The notes below the pieces were generated by a model. The model did not search any database. It saw only the letters and a program-made list of their open reading frames with translations, and was not told the origin of the DNA. Both the position numbers and the translations under genes were made by a program. Positions 33,774 to 42,337 of a stretch of DNA of 64,000 nt are shown in pieces (position 1 is the first letter of the stretch; each line of letters begins with the position of its first letter). This stretch comes from Bacteroidota bacterium. Its GTDB lineage: Bacteria; Bacteroidota; Ignavibacteria; UBA10030; UBA6906. The DNA is taken from positions 1-64,000 of the forward strand of contig JAUQWO010000013.1 in assembly GCA_030835135.1 (NCBI GenBank), given 5' to 3'.

Positions 33774-34502
33774 CACCCACCCGATCTTGCCGTCGAGGAG
33801 ACGTATGCGGAGCCACTGTCCGATCGAGTCGGTGATGCGCACCTTCAGTCCGGCGTGGATGACGAACGCATCGCTGCTCTTCGCGTCCGGTGAGTTCTTC
33901 GCCGTGGCGATCACGGCCGTGATCACGGCCTCTTCGTTGCTGTTCGCATCCATGATCTTCCCCCCGAGGATGGTCGTCCCCATCAGCAATGCCAGGCCTG
34001 TGACGATCGATGCGACCAGCCCCGACTTCCGCAGCACATAGGTCCGCGCCAGCAGGATCAGCGCGATCGACCCGAGGAACAGCACCACCAGGAGCCAGGT
34101 CAACCAGGTGATCCCATTCAGCGAGAACACATCCTTGATCCCGTCCCACCAGTCCCACAGGAACAACCGCGGCGCCGGATCGATCCTGTCCACGATCTGC
34201 AGGTTCGCCAGCTGGAGATTGTGCCGGACATCATCATCGGCCGGAAGGTACCGGAGGGCACGCTCGTAGTTCAGGATCGCCTTCCCCATGTTCCCGGTCT
34301 TGTAATACGCGTTGCCAAGATTGAAGCAGATCTCGCCACCGGTATACCCCGACTGCAGGATGGTCTCGTACGCCGCGGCAGCCTCGGCGAATTTCCCCTG
34401 CTGATACAACGCGTTCCCCTGCTGGTACCGCTGCTCCACCGTCTGGGCCTGGAGTCCGTAGGCCAGACACATCGCCACGCCAAGGAAGAGGATCCGTTTC
34501 AT
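33747..34502 (-). CDS. batE: BatE: TPR, two membrane helices, SH3-like domain
   Basis: 251 residues. Signal peptide to about residue 20 (AYGLQAQ), TPRs at 22-95 (YQQGNALYQQGKFAEAAAAY and CFNLGNAYYKTGNMGKAILN), two membrane helices at about 130-185, and a C-terminal SH3-like domain ending GQWLRIRLLDGKIGWVE. This is the standard BatE architecture of the aerotolerance operon. It overlaps batD by four bases and is the last gene of the operon. Biochemical role unknown; it probably forms an envelope complex with BatA-D. Confidence 0.9.
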   Translation of the reverse strand: MKRILFLGVAMCLAYGLQAQTVEQRYQQGNALYQQGKFAEAAAAYETILQSGYTGGEICFNLGNAYYKTGNMGKAILNYERALRYLPADDDVRHNLQLANLQIVDRIDPAPRLFLWDWWDGIKDVFSLNGITWLTWLLVVLFLGSIALILLARTYVLRKSGLVASIVTGLALLMGTTILGGKIMDANSNEEAVITAVIATAKNSPDAKSSDAFVIHAGLKVRITDSIGQWLRIRLLDGKIGWVEIRSAERI

Positions 34503-36340
34503 CGCGTCCTCAACGTCCGTTCAACGTCCACGATCACCCGCCGGGCATCGTCATAGGTCTTCTGCATCGCCGTCAGCTCGAGACTCGTTGGAGCGAACCG
34601 CGCCATATCACACGTCTCCAGCACCGACCGCAACGACGTCAGCAAGTCCTCCGACGCACCGCGCTCGCGGAGAACGGTGACCGCCCCTTCAACCGAAAAC
34701 TCGGCCTGCGGGATGTTCAACTTGTCGCCCAGATACTTCCAGAGTGCTTTCGAGACCTCCGCGTAAAACCGGAGCCGCTGGTTGGACGACGGCTCTCCCT
34801 TCCGCGGCGACTTTTCCTTCAACAGGTACTCCGCCTCACGCAACCCCTTCTGCGCCACCTTCATGGCCCGCCGGTTCCTGTACCCCGCCTGATCGGCCAT
34901 CACCACCTGACGCTGCCGCGCATACACCCATGCACCGGCCAGTCCGGCGAAGGGCAACACCATCAGCATGATGAAAATGGGGTCCGCATACAAGCGGTCA
35001 CCCGGACGCACGATCACCGGCGCCTGCATCTTGATGAACCGGATATCCTGACTCAGCAGCTTCACATCCTCACGGTTGACCCCCGACATCACCGTCGCAC
35101 TTCCCGCCGCCCCCTGCTCCACATTGAGGTCGATCTGCGGTGAGCGAAGATGCACATACTCACGCTTTTTGAGATCGAAATACGACATGGTGACCGGCTT
35201 GATGACCTTCAACCCCGGATACCGGGGGATCATCAGATACTCGAACGTCTTGCTGCCGCTGACACGCCCCTGCGACCGGTTGATCGACTCGGTGACCTTC
35301 GGACTGTATTGCTCGAAGTCCGGCGGCAATTCCAGTGCCGGTGCCTCCAGCAGCTTGATGTTCCCCGTGCCCGAGACCGTCACTTTCAGACTCACCGGCT
35401 CGTTCGCCCGCGTCGTCCTTTTGTCGATGGCCGTGCTCATCGCGAACTGCCCGATGGCACCCTTGAAGTCGGACGGCGCGCCGCCGGGAAGCGGGTCCAC
35501 CACAACCTTCACCGGATCGCTCGCCGCGGTGTAGCTGACGTTACGGCCGAACGGATCACGGAAGAAGGACTCGAACGGATCGTTCGACCGCGGACTCTGC
35601 AACTGCACGGTTGTTTGCACTTCCATCGGACCGACCTCGAGCGTGCCCGATTGTGTGGGGAACAACGCGACGCGCCGCAACACGCCCACACGGTACGTCT
35701 TGCCGTTGATGGTCTCGTTGGTCAGACTGATGTTCTTCGGGATCTCGACATCCTCACTCCAGAAGCCGGTCATCGCCGGATTCTTCGACACCGCGTAATT
35801 CACGACCGATACCCGGGTGTACAACTTGAAGACCAGGTTCACCTGATCGCCCTGCATCACGTGGTTGCGGTCCACCGCCGCACGCAGAAAGAGTTCTTCC
35901 GAGAGTCCTGCCGTGGGATCGCCACCCTGCTGCTGACGGTTCTGACGGGGGGCCGCCTTGACAACCTGAATGGCCACCGGCGAGCTCTTCAGCACGGCGC
36001 CACCCGCCTCGATCGACGCAGGCCCGATCGTGAACGTCCCGAGTTCCTTCGGCTGCAGCACATACGCGTAGGTGACCGACGACGACACGGACCCGTTGAT
36101 GATCTGCATGCTCGTGGACTGGTTCGGTCCGGCCATGATGTGGAACTTGCTCAGGTCGGGCAGCTGGAGGTTCTTCCCGCCGCCGGCAAATTGCCCCTCC
36201 AGCGTGAGCACGTAGTTGAATTGCTCGCCCTGACCGACGGTGGTGCGGTCCACCGAGGCCTCGAATTTCGCCGACTGCCCTGCGCCCACGGCCCAGAACA
36301 GCGCCAGGGCGGCAACCAATCCGGTCCATTGCCGTCCCAT
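34499..36340 (-). CDS. batD: BatD: oxygen-tolerance protein
   Basis: 613 residues from the ATG at 36340; a longer frame to 36415 would overlap batC. A signal peptide (GLVAALALFWAVGAGQSA) is followed by tandem immunoglobulin-like domains: FEASVDRTTVGQGEQFNYVL, then MSTAIDKRTTRANEPVSLKV. One C-terminal membrane helix lies near IFIMLMVLPFAGLAGAWVY, with a cytoplasmic helical tail. This matches BatD of Bacteroides-type aerotolerance operons. It overlaps batE and starts four bases after the batC stop. Confidence 0.92.
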   Translation of the reverse strand: MGRQWTGLVAALALFWAVGAGQSAKFEASVDRTTVGQGEQFNYVLTLEGQFAGGGKNLQLPDLSKFHIMAGPNQSTSMQIINGSVSSSVTYAYVLQPKELGTFTIGPASIEAGGAVLKSSPVAIQVVKAAPRQNRQQQGGDPTAGLSEELFLRAAVDRNHVMQGDQVNLVFKLYTRVSVVNYAVSKNPAMTGFWSEDVEIPKNISLTNETINGKTYRVGVLRRVALFPTQSGTLEVGPMEVQTTVQLQSPRSNDPFESFFRDPFGRNVSYTAASDPVKVVVDPLPGGAPSDFKGAIGQFAMSTAIDKRTTRANEPVSLKVTVSGTGNIKLLEAPALELPPDFEQYSPKVTESINRSQGRVSGSKTFEYLMIPRYPGLKVIKPVTMSYFDLKKREYVHLRSPQIDLNVEQGAAGSATVMSGVNREDVKLLSQDIRFIKMQAPVIVRPGDRLYADPIFIMLMVLPFAGLAGAWVYARQRQVVMADQAGYRNRRAMKVAQKGLREAEYLLKEKSPRKGEPSSNQRLRFYAEVSKALWKYLGDKLNIPQAEFSVEGAVTVLRERGASEDLLTSLRSVLETCDMARFAPTSLELTAMQKTYDDARRVIVDVERTLRTR

Positions 36341-36344
36341 CGGC

Positions 36345-37076
36345 CTACCAGTCCCTGTCTGTGCGCGCACGGCCAGCAGGCTTCGCCTGGCGTTTCTTCT
36401 GGATGTCTCGTTCATTGTTCTTCAGCACGTCGAGTATGCGTTCGGCGTCAGCCTTCGAGATCTGCTTCTCCCGCGGCTGCTGCTGACGCTGTTGCTGTTG
36501 ATCCTGGTTCTGGTCCTGCTGCTGTTGCTGCTTCTTCTGGTCCTGTTGATCCTTGTTCTGCTGCTGTTGCTGCTGGTTCTGCTTGTCCTTGTTCTGCTGC
36601 TTGTCCTTGTTCTGCTTGTTCTGCTGATTCTGCTGCTGTTGTTGCTGCTGGAGCATGCGGAGTGCGGCCGAGAGGTTGTACTTCGCTTCCTGGTCGTCAG
36701 GATTCAGCTTGAGCCCGTCCACGTACGCCTGAATGGCCTTCTGCGGCTGCTGCGCCTTCATCCAGGCGTTGCCGATATTGTAGGATGCATTCGCGCGGGT
36801 CTGACTCTCGGTCGCCACCTGCCGCGCCGCATCATACGCACGCACGGCCTCATCGTATTTTCCCTGACGGTACAGGGAGTTGCCAAGATTGAAATGACCC
36901 TGCACCAATTGCTGGTCCTGCTCCAGCGCCTTACGGTACTTGATCTCCGCGTCCGGATACCGCTGGTCATGATAGAAGTCATTCCCGCCATTCACCAGCG
37001 AACGGACCGATTGCGCATGCACCGGCAGGGCGCACAGTGCCAGACCGACGACCGCTACCACCGTTGCCCGTTTCAT
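36345..37076 (-). CDS. batC: BatC: TPR protein with Gln-rich tail
   Basis: 243 residues. Signal peptide (LALCALPVHAQ), then three to four TPRs at 28-140 (DFYHDQRYPDAEIKYRKALE, FNLGNSLYRQGKYDEAVRAY and an IGNAWMKAQQPQKAIQAYVD unit). Residues about 143-205 are almost only Gln, Asn, Lys and Asp, encoded by CAG-like triplet repeats. A short charged helix ends the protein. It overlaps batB by four bases. The tail is expected to be disordered or a coiled interaction region. Confidence 0.9.
   Translation of the reverse strand: MKRATVVAVVGLALCALPVHAQSVRSLVNGGNDFYHDQRYPDAEIKYRKALEQDQQLVQGHFNLGNSLYRQGKYDEAVRAYDAARQVATESQTRANASYNIGNAWMKAQQPQKAIQAYVDGLKLNPDDQEAKYNLSAALRMLQQQQQQQNQQNKQNKDKQQNKDKQNQQQQQQNKDQQDQKKQQQQQDQNQDQQQQRQQQPREKQISKADAERILDVLKNNERDIQKKRQAKPAGRARTDRDW
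36468..36655. repeat. triplet-repeat-like tract encoding the BatC Gln-rich tail
   Basis: Runs of CTG, TTG and CTT on the plus strand (CAG, CAA, AAG on the coding strand) fill about 190 bp inside batC. Such tracts can vary in length by replication slippage in frame. Confidence 0.75.
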
Positions 37077-38122
37077 GCCTTCACCTCCTCCTCGCGCCGC
37101 AGGAACCGCCCGAGCGACAGCCAGGGAGTCTTGTTCTCCGACAACAGCAGTTCCAGGATCAGCAGCAGCACCGCGAACGCAAGGAAGTACTGGAACCGGT
37201 CCTCGTAGTCCGTGAACTGCTTCACGCCGAATTCCCTCTTCTGCAGCGCATTCACATCCTTGTAGATGGCATCGAGCTCGTCCTGCGACGTCGACGACCG
37301 GAAATACTTCCCCTTCCCGATGAGCGCGATGCGCTCGAGTGAGGCTTCATCCAGCTTCGTCACAACCACCGCACCCATCCGGTCACGCTTGAAATCGCTC
37401 ACCCCCGCGTTCGTCACCAGCGGGATCGGCGCACCCGTCGGCGACCCCATGCCGATGGTGTAGAGTATCACGCCCCTGGCAGCCGCGGCCTCGGCCGCCT
37501 CGAACACCTCGCCGTCCGTATTCTCCCCGTCCGTGATCACCACGATCACCTTCGTGGTCGGGTCCTTGAGATCGAACGAGGCCATCGCCTGCTCGATCGC
37601 CGTGCCGATGGCCGTGCCGGGCGTGGACACCGCATCCACATCGATCACATCCAGGAACAGATTCGCCGCGCTGTAATCCGTGGTAAGCGGGAATTGCGTG
37701 TACGCCTTTCCGGCGAACACCACGAGCCCGATCCGGTCACCGCCCAGCCGGCCGATCAGATTGCGGATCTCGAGTTTCGCCTTTTCGAGACGGTTCGGCT
37801 TGATATCCTCGGCCTTCATGCTGAGCGAGAGGTCCAGCGCCAGGAAGATCTCCACACCCTCCTGCTTCACCTCTTCCAGTCGCGTCCCTACCTGCAGGTC
37901 CGCCAACGCAAGAATGAGAACGACAACGATGAACACCTGGATCCCGAATTTCACCGGACGCTTGTACCGGCTCGCCGCCGGTGCGAGTCGCCCGATCATC
38001 GCCGGCGTCGCAAATGCCGCCGCGGCTCCCTTCCGCATACGCCACACCCACCATCCCACGGCAAGCAGCACCGGGACGATGGCCAGGAGCATCAGGTACT
38101 CTTCATGCACGAACCGGACCAT
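37073..38122 (-). CDS. batB: BatB: membrane-anchored von Willebrand A protein
   Basis: 349 residues from the ATG at 38122, which shares a base with the batA stop. Two N-terminal membrane helices (YLMLLAIVPVLLAVGWWVW and QVFIVVVLILALADL) precede a VWA domain with a MIDAS site (LALDLSLSMKAED, later VITDGENTDGE). A C-terminal membrane helix follows near FLAFAVLLLILELLL. It pairs with BatA as in other Bat operons; metal-dependent ligand binding is expected. Confidence 0.92.
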   Translation of the reverse strand: MVRFVHEEYLMLLAIVPVLLAVGWWVWRMRKGAAAAFATPAMIGRLAPAASRYKRPVKFGIQVFIVVVLILALADLQVGTRLEEVKQEGVEIFLALDLSLSMKAEDIKPNRLEKAKLEIRNLIGRLGGDRIGLVVFAGKAYTQFPLTTDYSAANLFLDVIDVDAVSTPGTAIGTAIEQAMASFDLKDPTTKVIVVITDGENTDGEVFEAAEAAAARGVILYTIGMGSPTGAPIPLVTNAGVSDFKRDRMGAVVVTKLDEASLERIALIGKGKYFRSSTSQDELDAIYKDVNALQKREFGVKQFTDYEDRFQYFLAFAVLLLILELLLSENKTPWLSLGRFLRREEEVKA

Positions 38123-39120
38123 CACGGCACCTTCCTGAGGATGACCCCGGAGACCAGGAGTTCGAGGAGCAGCACCGCCAGCGCCAGCCACGCCCATGGC
38201 GCGAACCGTTCGGTGTACGAACGGTACGACTTCACTTCGATGCGGGTCTTCTCGAGCTGATCGATCTCTGCATAGATCTGCTTCAACGCACGGTTGTTCT
38301 TCGCACGGAAGTACTGCGCACCGGTCATCGTGGCAATGGACGACAGGGTCTTCTCATCCACGTCCACCGGCACGTTCTGGTACCGCGTCCCGAACGGCGT
38401 CTGCACGGGATACGGTGCCTCACCCACCGTGCCCACCCCGACGGTGTAGATCCGGATGTCGAACGTCTGGGCGATCTGCGCCGCCGTGATCGGGTCGATC
38501 TCTCCCCGGTTGTTCACGCCGTCGGTCAGCAGGATCATGACCTTGCTCTTCGCCTTCCCGTCCTTCAGGCGGTTCACCCCCTGCGCGATGGCCATGCCGA
38601 TCGCGGTGCCGTCCTCGACCATCCCCGGCTCCACCTGGCGCAGAAGGTCCTTCAACACCCGGTAGTCGGTGGTCATCGGACACTGCGTGAAGCTCTGCCC
38701 GGCAAATATCACGAGACCGATGCGATCGTTGCGCCGGCCGTCGATGAACTCCTGCGCCACGGCCTTCGCCGCCTTGATGCGGTTCGGCTGGAAATCCTCC
38801 GCCAGCATGCTCCCGCTGATGTCCAGCAGCATGGCGATGTCGATGCCCTCGGTATAGATGTCCTCTCCCTGCGATGTCGTCTGCGGCCGGGCCATGCCCA
38901 CGATCACCGCCGCGATCACGATCATCCGGAGCACCAGCGGGGCATGGCGCAATCGCTCGCGCCAGGTCGGCGTCGCGTCCGCGAATGCCGCCAGCGTGGA
39001 GAACCGCACATCACTGAACGCCCGGCGATGGCGCCGGATGTACCAATACACCAGGACCGGGATGATCAGCAGCCCCCACAGGAACTCCGGGTTGGCGAAC
39101 GTCGTGTTAGGATGCCACAT
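38122..39120 (-). CDS. batA: BatA: membrane-anchored von Willebrand A protein
   Basis: 332 residues from the ATG at 39120, with GGAGAAGGG upstream; a GTG three codons earlier is less likely. N-terminal membrane helices (FLWGLLIIPVLVYWYI and LVLRMIVIAAVIVGMA), a VWA domain with intact MIDAS (MLLDISGSMLAED, LLTDGVNNRGE) and a C-terminal helix. It overlaps the preceding gene by 14 bp and batB by one base. The five Bat proteins probably assemble together at the inner membrane. Confidence 0.92.
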   Translation of the reverse strand: MWHPNTTFANPEFLWGLLIIPVLVYWYIRRHRRAFSDVRFSTLAAFADATPTWRERLRHAPLVLRMIVIAAVIVGMARPQTTSQGEDIYTEGIDIAMLLDISGSMLAEDFQPNRIKAAKAVAQEFIDGRRNDRIGLVIFAGQSFTQCPMTTDYRVLKDLLRQVEPGMVEDGTAIGMAIAQGVNRLKDGKAKSKVMILLTDGVNNRGEIDPITAAQIAQTFDIRIYTVGVGTVGEAPYPVQTPFGTRYQNVPVDVDEKTLSSIATMTGAQYFRAKNNRALKQIYAEIDQLEKTRIEVKSYRSYTERFAPWAWLALAVLLLELLVSGVILRKVP

Positions 39121-40087
39121 CGCTCGCACCCTTCTCCGGTGCCACCGGCGTCATGTCCACGATCTTCGTCCGGTCCACGAACACATGCACCGCGTCCATC
39201 GCCTGCTCATGGTCACTCATCGAGGGCGTATGCTTCGCGAACTTCACCAGGTCCGCCAATCGCAGAACGGATTCGGTGCTGCGCAGCAGCTCGGTACCCG
39301 GACGGAGTGTGCGCAGGCCATCCATGATCTCGTCGGTGGTCTCCTCGAGCGCCGGCATGGAATACCGGTTCTCGAAATACCGCCGGAGGATCTCCGTCAA
39401 CTCCGAGTAATACTCTTTCACCTGACCGGCCTGCCAGAGCTTCTTCGCCTTCAGGGTACCCAGTTCTTCAAGTGCGATGACATGGGCAGGGCGCTGCGGC
39501 GGCCCGGATTCCTCTGCGCCATGGTGGGGTGTGCGCCTCTTCCAATACCGGTATCCCAGGAACGCGAGGGCAAGAACGATAAGCATGATCCCGCCGTACA
39601 GCGCGATATCCTCCCAGGCAAGCGGGAGCGACATGATCGGACGGAGGTCCTTGATGTCCTGCGACGTGTCGGGCGGCACGGTGGTGATGGTCACCTGCAA
39701 CTCGTTCGTCCGGGCATAGTGCGACGCCGTGTCCCCCGGGAGGAAGTACAGGAACGGCATCGACGGGATGGTGGCATCGCCGGAGTCGTACTTCGCGAGG
39801 ACGAACTCCGCCCGCGCCGTGGAATCGGTGACCTTCTGCATCCCCGATTGGCCGAGCACCGTGAAACCGCCAAGGGAATCGGGCACGAGGGGTTGCAGCG
39901 TCAGGCCGGGCGTGTGCGCCACATCCACATGCACGATGATGCGGTCGCCGATCACGTACACCGTGGAGTCGATATGCGCACGCGCCGATGCACGTTGCGC
40001 ATGCACGGGACTCAGCGGCCCCTGCACCACGAGCACGGCGGCCACCAGCACACTGAGAGCCGCCAGGCGGCGTCCACCGGTCATCAT
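39107..40087 (-). CDS. BatD-like/DUF4381-like membrane protein of the Bat operon
   Basis: 326 residues. Signal peptide (VLVAAVLVVQGPLSPVHAQ), a periplasmic beta domain to about residue 160 (VYVIGDRIIVHVDVAHTPGL), one membrane helix (IALYGGIMLIVLALAFLGYRYW) and a cytoplasmic helical domain (VKEYYSELTEILRRYFENRY). This order is common for the gene between DUF58 and BatA in Bat operons and for DUF4381 proteins. Overlaps: four bases with the DUF58 gene and 14 with batA. No catalytic motif is visible. Confidence 0.8.
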   Translation of the reverse strand: MMTGGRRLAALSVLVAAVLVVQGPLSPVHAQRASARAHIDSTVYVIGDRIIVHVDVAHTPGLTLQPLVPDSLGGFTVLGQSGMQKVTDSTARAEFVLAKYDSGDATIPSMPFLYFLPGDTASHYARTNELQVTITTVPPDTSQDIKDLRPIMSLPLAWEDIALYGGIMLIVLALAFLGYRYWKRRTPHHGAEESGPPQRPAHVIALEELGTLKAKKLWQAGQVKEYYSELTEILRRYFENRYSMPALEETTDEIMDGLRTLRPGTELLRSTESVLRLADLVKFAKHTPSMSDHEQAMDAVHVFVDRTKIVDMTPVAPEKGASDVAS

Positions 40088-40959
40088 AGCCTGCTCTCCC
40101 GGCGCTTGAAGAAGTCCACGATCGGTTTGATGTACGGCCGGTCGATACGGACCGGGATGGCATCCACCTTGCTCCGGAGGAAGAGCGTCCGGCGCTGCTC
40201 GCGACGCTCCTTCCAGTACTTCACAAATGCTGCACGGACCGCACGGTCCGACGTATCCACCCAGCGTTCATTGCCGGATTCCGCATCGGTGAGCTTCATG
40301 AGGCCCGCTTCGGGCAGCGCCTCTTCCCGCGGGTCGGACAACTCCACCGCAATGACGTCGTGCTTCCTGCTGATGATCCGGAGGATCTGATCGTACCCAT
40401 CATCGATGAAGTCCGAGATCACGAACGCGATCGTGCGCTTCTTGTGCACGTGGTGCAGATACTCCAGCGCGCCGCGGATGCTGGTCCCGCTCCCCTTCGC
40501 CTCGAACGAGATCAGCTCACGGATGATGCGGAGGATGTGCGCACGCCCCTTCTTCGGGGGCACGAACTTCTCGATACGGTCGGTGAACAGGATGAGACCG
40601 ACCTTGTCGTTGTTCTTGATGGCGGAGAAGGCGAGCACGGCACAGATCTCTGCCGCGATCTCGTTCTTCATCGCCTGCGCCGTGCCGAACTGCCCGGACC
40701 GGCTGAAGTCCACCACCAGCATCACCGTCAGTTCGCGCTCTTCCTCGAAGATCTTCACGAACGGATGGTTGAAGCGCGCCGACACATTCCAGTCGATGCT
40801 CCGGATATCGTCGCCGTACTGGTACTCCCGTACCTCGGAGAACTCCATGCCCCGTCCTTTGAAGACGGAGTGGTATTCGCCCGAGAAGACCTGATTGACC
40901 AGACCGCGGGTCTTGATCTCGATCTGCCGGACCTTCTTTAAGAGATCGCGCGTTTCCAT
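40084..40959 (-). CDS. DUF58 domain protein
   Basis: 291 residues, cytoplasmic. The DUF58 signature is clear: YHSVFKGRGMEFSEVREYQY, DDIRSIDWNVSARFNHPFVK, then a VWA-like core (LVVDFSRSGQFGT). It is typically encoded next to MoxR ATPases, whose partner it is thought to be. It begins six bases after the moxR stop and overlaps the next gene. Confidence 0.93.
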   Translation of the reverse strand: METRDLLKKVRQIEIKTRGLVNQVFSGEYHSVFKGRGMEFSEVREYQYGDDIRSIDWNVSARFNHPFVKIFEEERELTVMLVVDFSRSGQFGTAQAMKNEIAAEICAVLAFSAIKNNDKVGLILFTDRIEKFVPPKKGRAHILRIIRELISFEAKGSGTSIRGALEYLHHVHKKRTIAFVISDFIDDGYDQILRIISRKHDVIAVELSDPREEALPEAGLMKLTDAESGNERWVDTSDRAVRAAFVKYWKERREQRRTLFLRSKVDAIPVRIDRPYIKPIVDFFKRRESRL

Positions 40960-40965
40960 GAGGTC

Positions 40966-41955
40966 TTACGGCACTTCGATCTTGTTCAGCACTTCCTGCA
41001 CCACCGCCTCGGAGGTCACTTCTTCCGCCTCGGCCTCGTACGTCACCGCCACGCGGTGCCGGAGCACATCCAGACTGACCGCACGGACATCTTCCGGGAT
41101 CACATACCCACGGCGTTTGATGAAGGCATAGGCCTTCGCGCCCAGCGCAAGATTGATCGACGCGCGCGGCGAGGCCCCGTAGCTGATGAGCTGCGTCAGG
41201 TTCGTGAGGTTGTATGCTTTGGGGTTCCGCGTCGCGAACACGATATCCAGGATGTACCGCTCGATCTTCTCATCCATATAGATGTCACCCACCGCAGCAC
41301 GCGCACTGATGATATCCTCCGGCTTGACCACCGGCGTCGGCGTCGCCAACAGCCCCCCGACGTTCGCACGCATGATCTGCAATTCCTCTTCCTTCGAGGG
41401 ATACCCGATCCTCACCTTCAGCATGAACCGGTCGACCTGGGCTTCCGGAAGCGGATACGTCCCCTCCTGCTCGATCGGGTTCTGCGTCGCCAGCACCAGG
41501 AACGGCTCGGGAAGTTTGTACGTGTTCTCACCGATCGTCACCTGGCGCTCCTGCATGGCTTCGAGCAATGCGCTCTGCACTTTCGCGGGGGAACGGTTGA
41601 TCTCGTCCGCCAGGATGAAGTTCGCGAAGATCGGACCCTTCTTCGTCTGGAAGGACGCGTCCTTCTGATTGAAGATCATCGTGCCGACAAGGTCGGCAGG
41701 CAACAGGTCCGGAGTGAACTGGATCCGCTGGAACTTCGCCTGGATCGCCGCGGCCAGGGTCTTGACGCTCAGCGTCTTCGCCAGACCGGGCACGCCTTCA
41801 AGAAGAATGTGGCCATTGGAGAGGAGCCCGACCAGGAGCCGCTCGACCATGTATTTCTGGCCGACGATCACTTTGCCAAGCTCGGTCTGCAGAATATCCA
41901 CGAACGCGCTCTCGCGCTGGATCTTTTCGTTGATGGCCTTGATGTCGAATGCCAT
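40966..41955 (-). CDS. moxR: MoxR-family AAA+ ATPase
   Basis: 329 residues from the ATG at 41955, preceded by GGAGG; the frame extends upstream to 42138 but runs through the promoter. Walker A is LLEGVPGLAKTLS, Walker B FILADEINRSPAK, sensor 1 LVLATQNPIEQEGTYPLPEA, and GASPRASINL carries the sensor 2 arginine. MoxR ATPases act as chaperones for VWA-domain proteins, here BatA and BatB. It is the first gene of the operon. Confidence 0.95.
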   Translation of the reverse strand: MAFDIKAINEKIQRESAFVDILQTELGKVIVGQKYMVERLLVGLLSNGHILLEGVPGLAKTLSVKTLAAAIQAKFQRIQFTPDLLPADLVGTMIFNQKDASFQTKKGPIFANFILADEINRSPAKVQSALLEAMQERQVTIGENTYKLPEPFLVLATQNPIEQEGTYPLPEAQVDRFMLKVRIGYPSKEEELQIMRANVGGLLATPTPVVKPEDIISARAAVGDIYMDEKIERYILDIVFATRNPKAYNLTNLTQLISYGASPRASINLALGAKAYAFIKRRGYVIPEDVRAVSLDVLRHRVAVTYEAEAEEVTSEAVVQEVLNKIEVP

Positions 41956-41999
41956 GGAGCCTCCAGGTGTCACAGGGGATCGTTGCTGAAATCGAATAG

Positions 42000-42030
42000 A
42001 AAATTTACGAAAATGGGGGGTGAAATGAAA
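42000..42030 (-). promoter_or_regulatory. promoter of the moxR-bat operon
   Basis: TTT (complement of 42028-42030), 20-nt spacer, TAAATTTT (complement of 42000-42007). The -33 triplet departs from TTG. Confidence 0.5.
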
Positions 42031-42266
42031 GAAGCCGGGCAGAACACACCAATGCCGCACAATTCCCCGGATCGCATATTGGACACGCTCCAGGGCCGCA
42101 AGGTTGACTGATACGATCCTGGCCGGAGGATTTTGCATTCCTCACACTTTCCCCTCCCTCCGGCCCGACATCCATCAGGGCGCCCCCCCCCGGAGTTCTC
42201 GGCAGACCGGAACATGCTGCGGCAGGGATCATTCGATATCGATGTCCATTTTCCGGTGGACTCTGG

Positions 42267-42303
42267 CGGCGCCATACGGTATCGTTGATGCAGTATGGCG
42301 CCG
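42267..42303. promoter_or_regulatory. 11-bp inverted repeat around the ada -7 box
   Basis: CGGCGCCATAC (42267-42277) and GTATGGCGCCG (42293-42303) are perfect complements separated by 15 bp. The 15-bp gap contains TATCGTTG (42280-42287), a plausible -7 box. A dimeric regulator bound here would cover the ada promoter. Confidence 0.55.
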
Positions 42304-42337
42304 TTGCCGTACGATCGGTTGGACATCATGAAGGATC

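Larger units (their letters stand above)
41956..42337. other. intergenic region between moxR and ada, no gene
   Basis: 382 bp between divergent genes. It holds the moxR promoter (42000-42030) and the inverted repeat at the ada promoter (42267-42303). No ORF with a ribosome site was found. Confidence 0.6.

Noticed and set aside
36468-36655. Possible CRISPR-like or satellite array
   Set aside because: The repeats are codon-sized triplets in frame with batC; there are no spacers.
38122-38197. Longer N-terminus of BatB
   Set aside because: It would overlap batA by 75 bp, and the first membrane helix follows naturally from the ATG at 38122.
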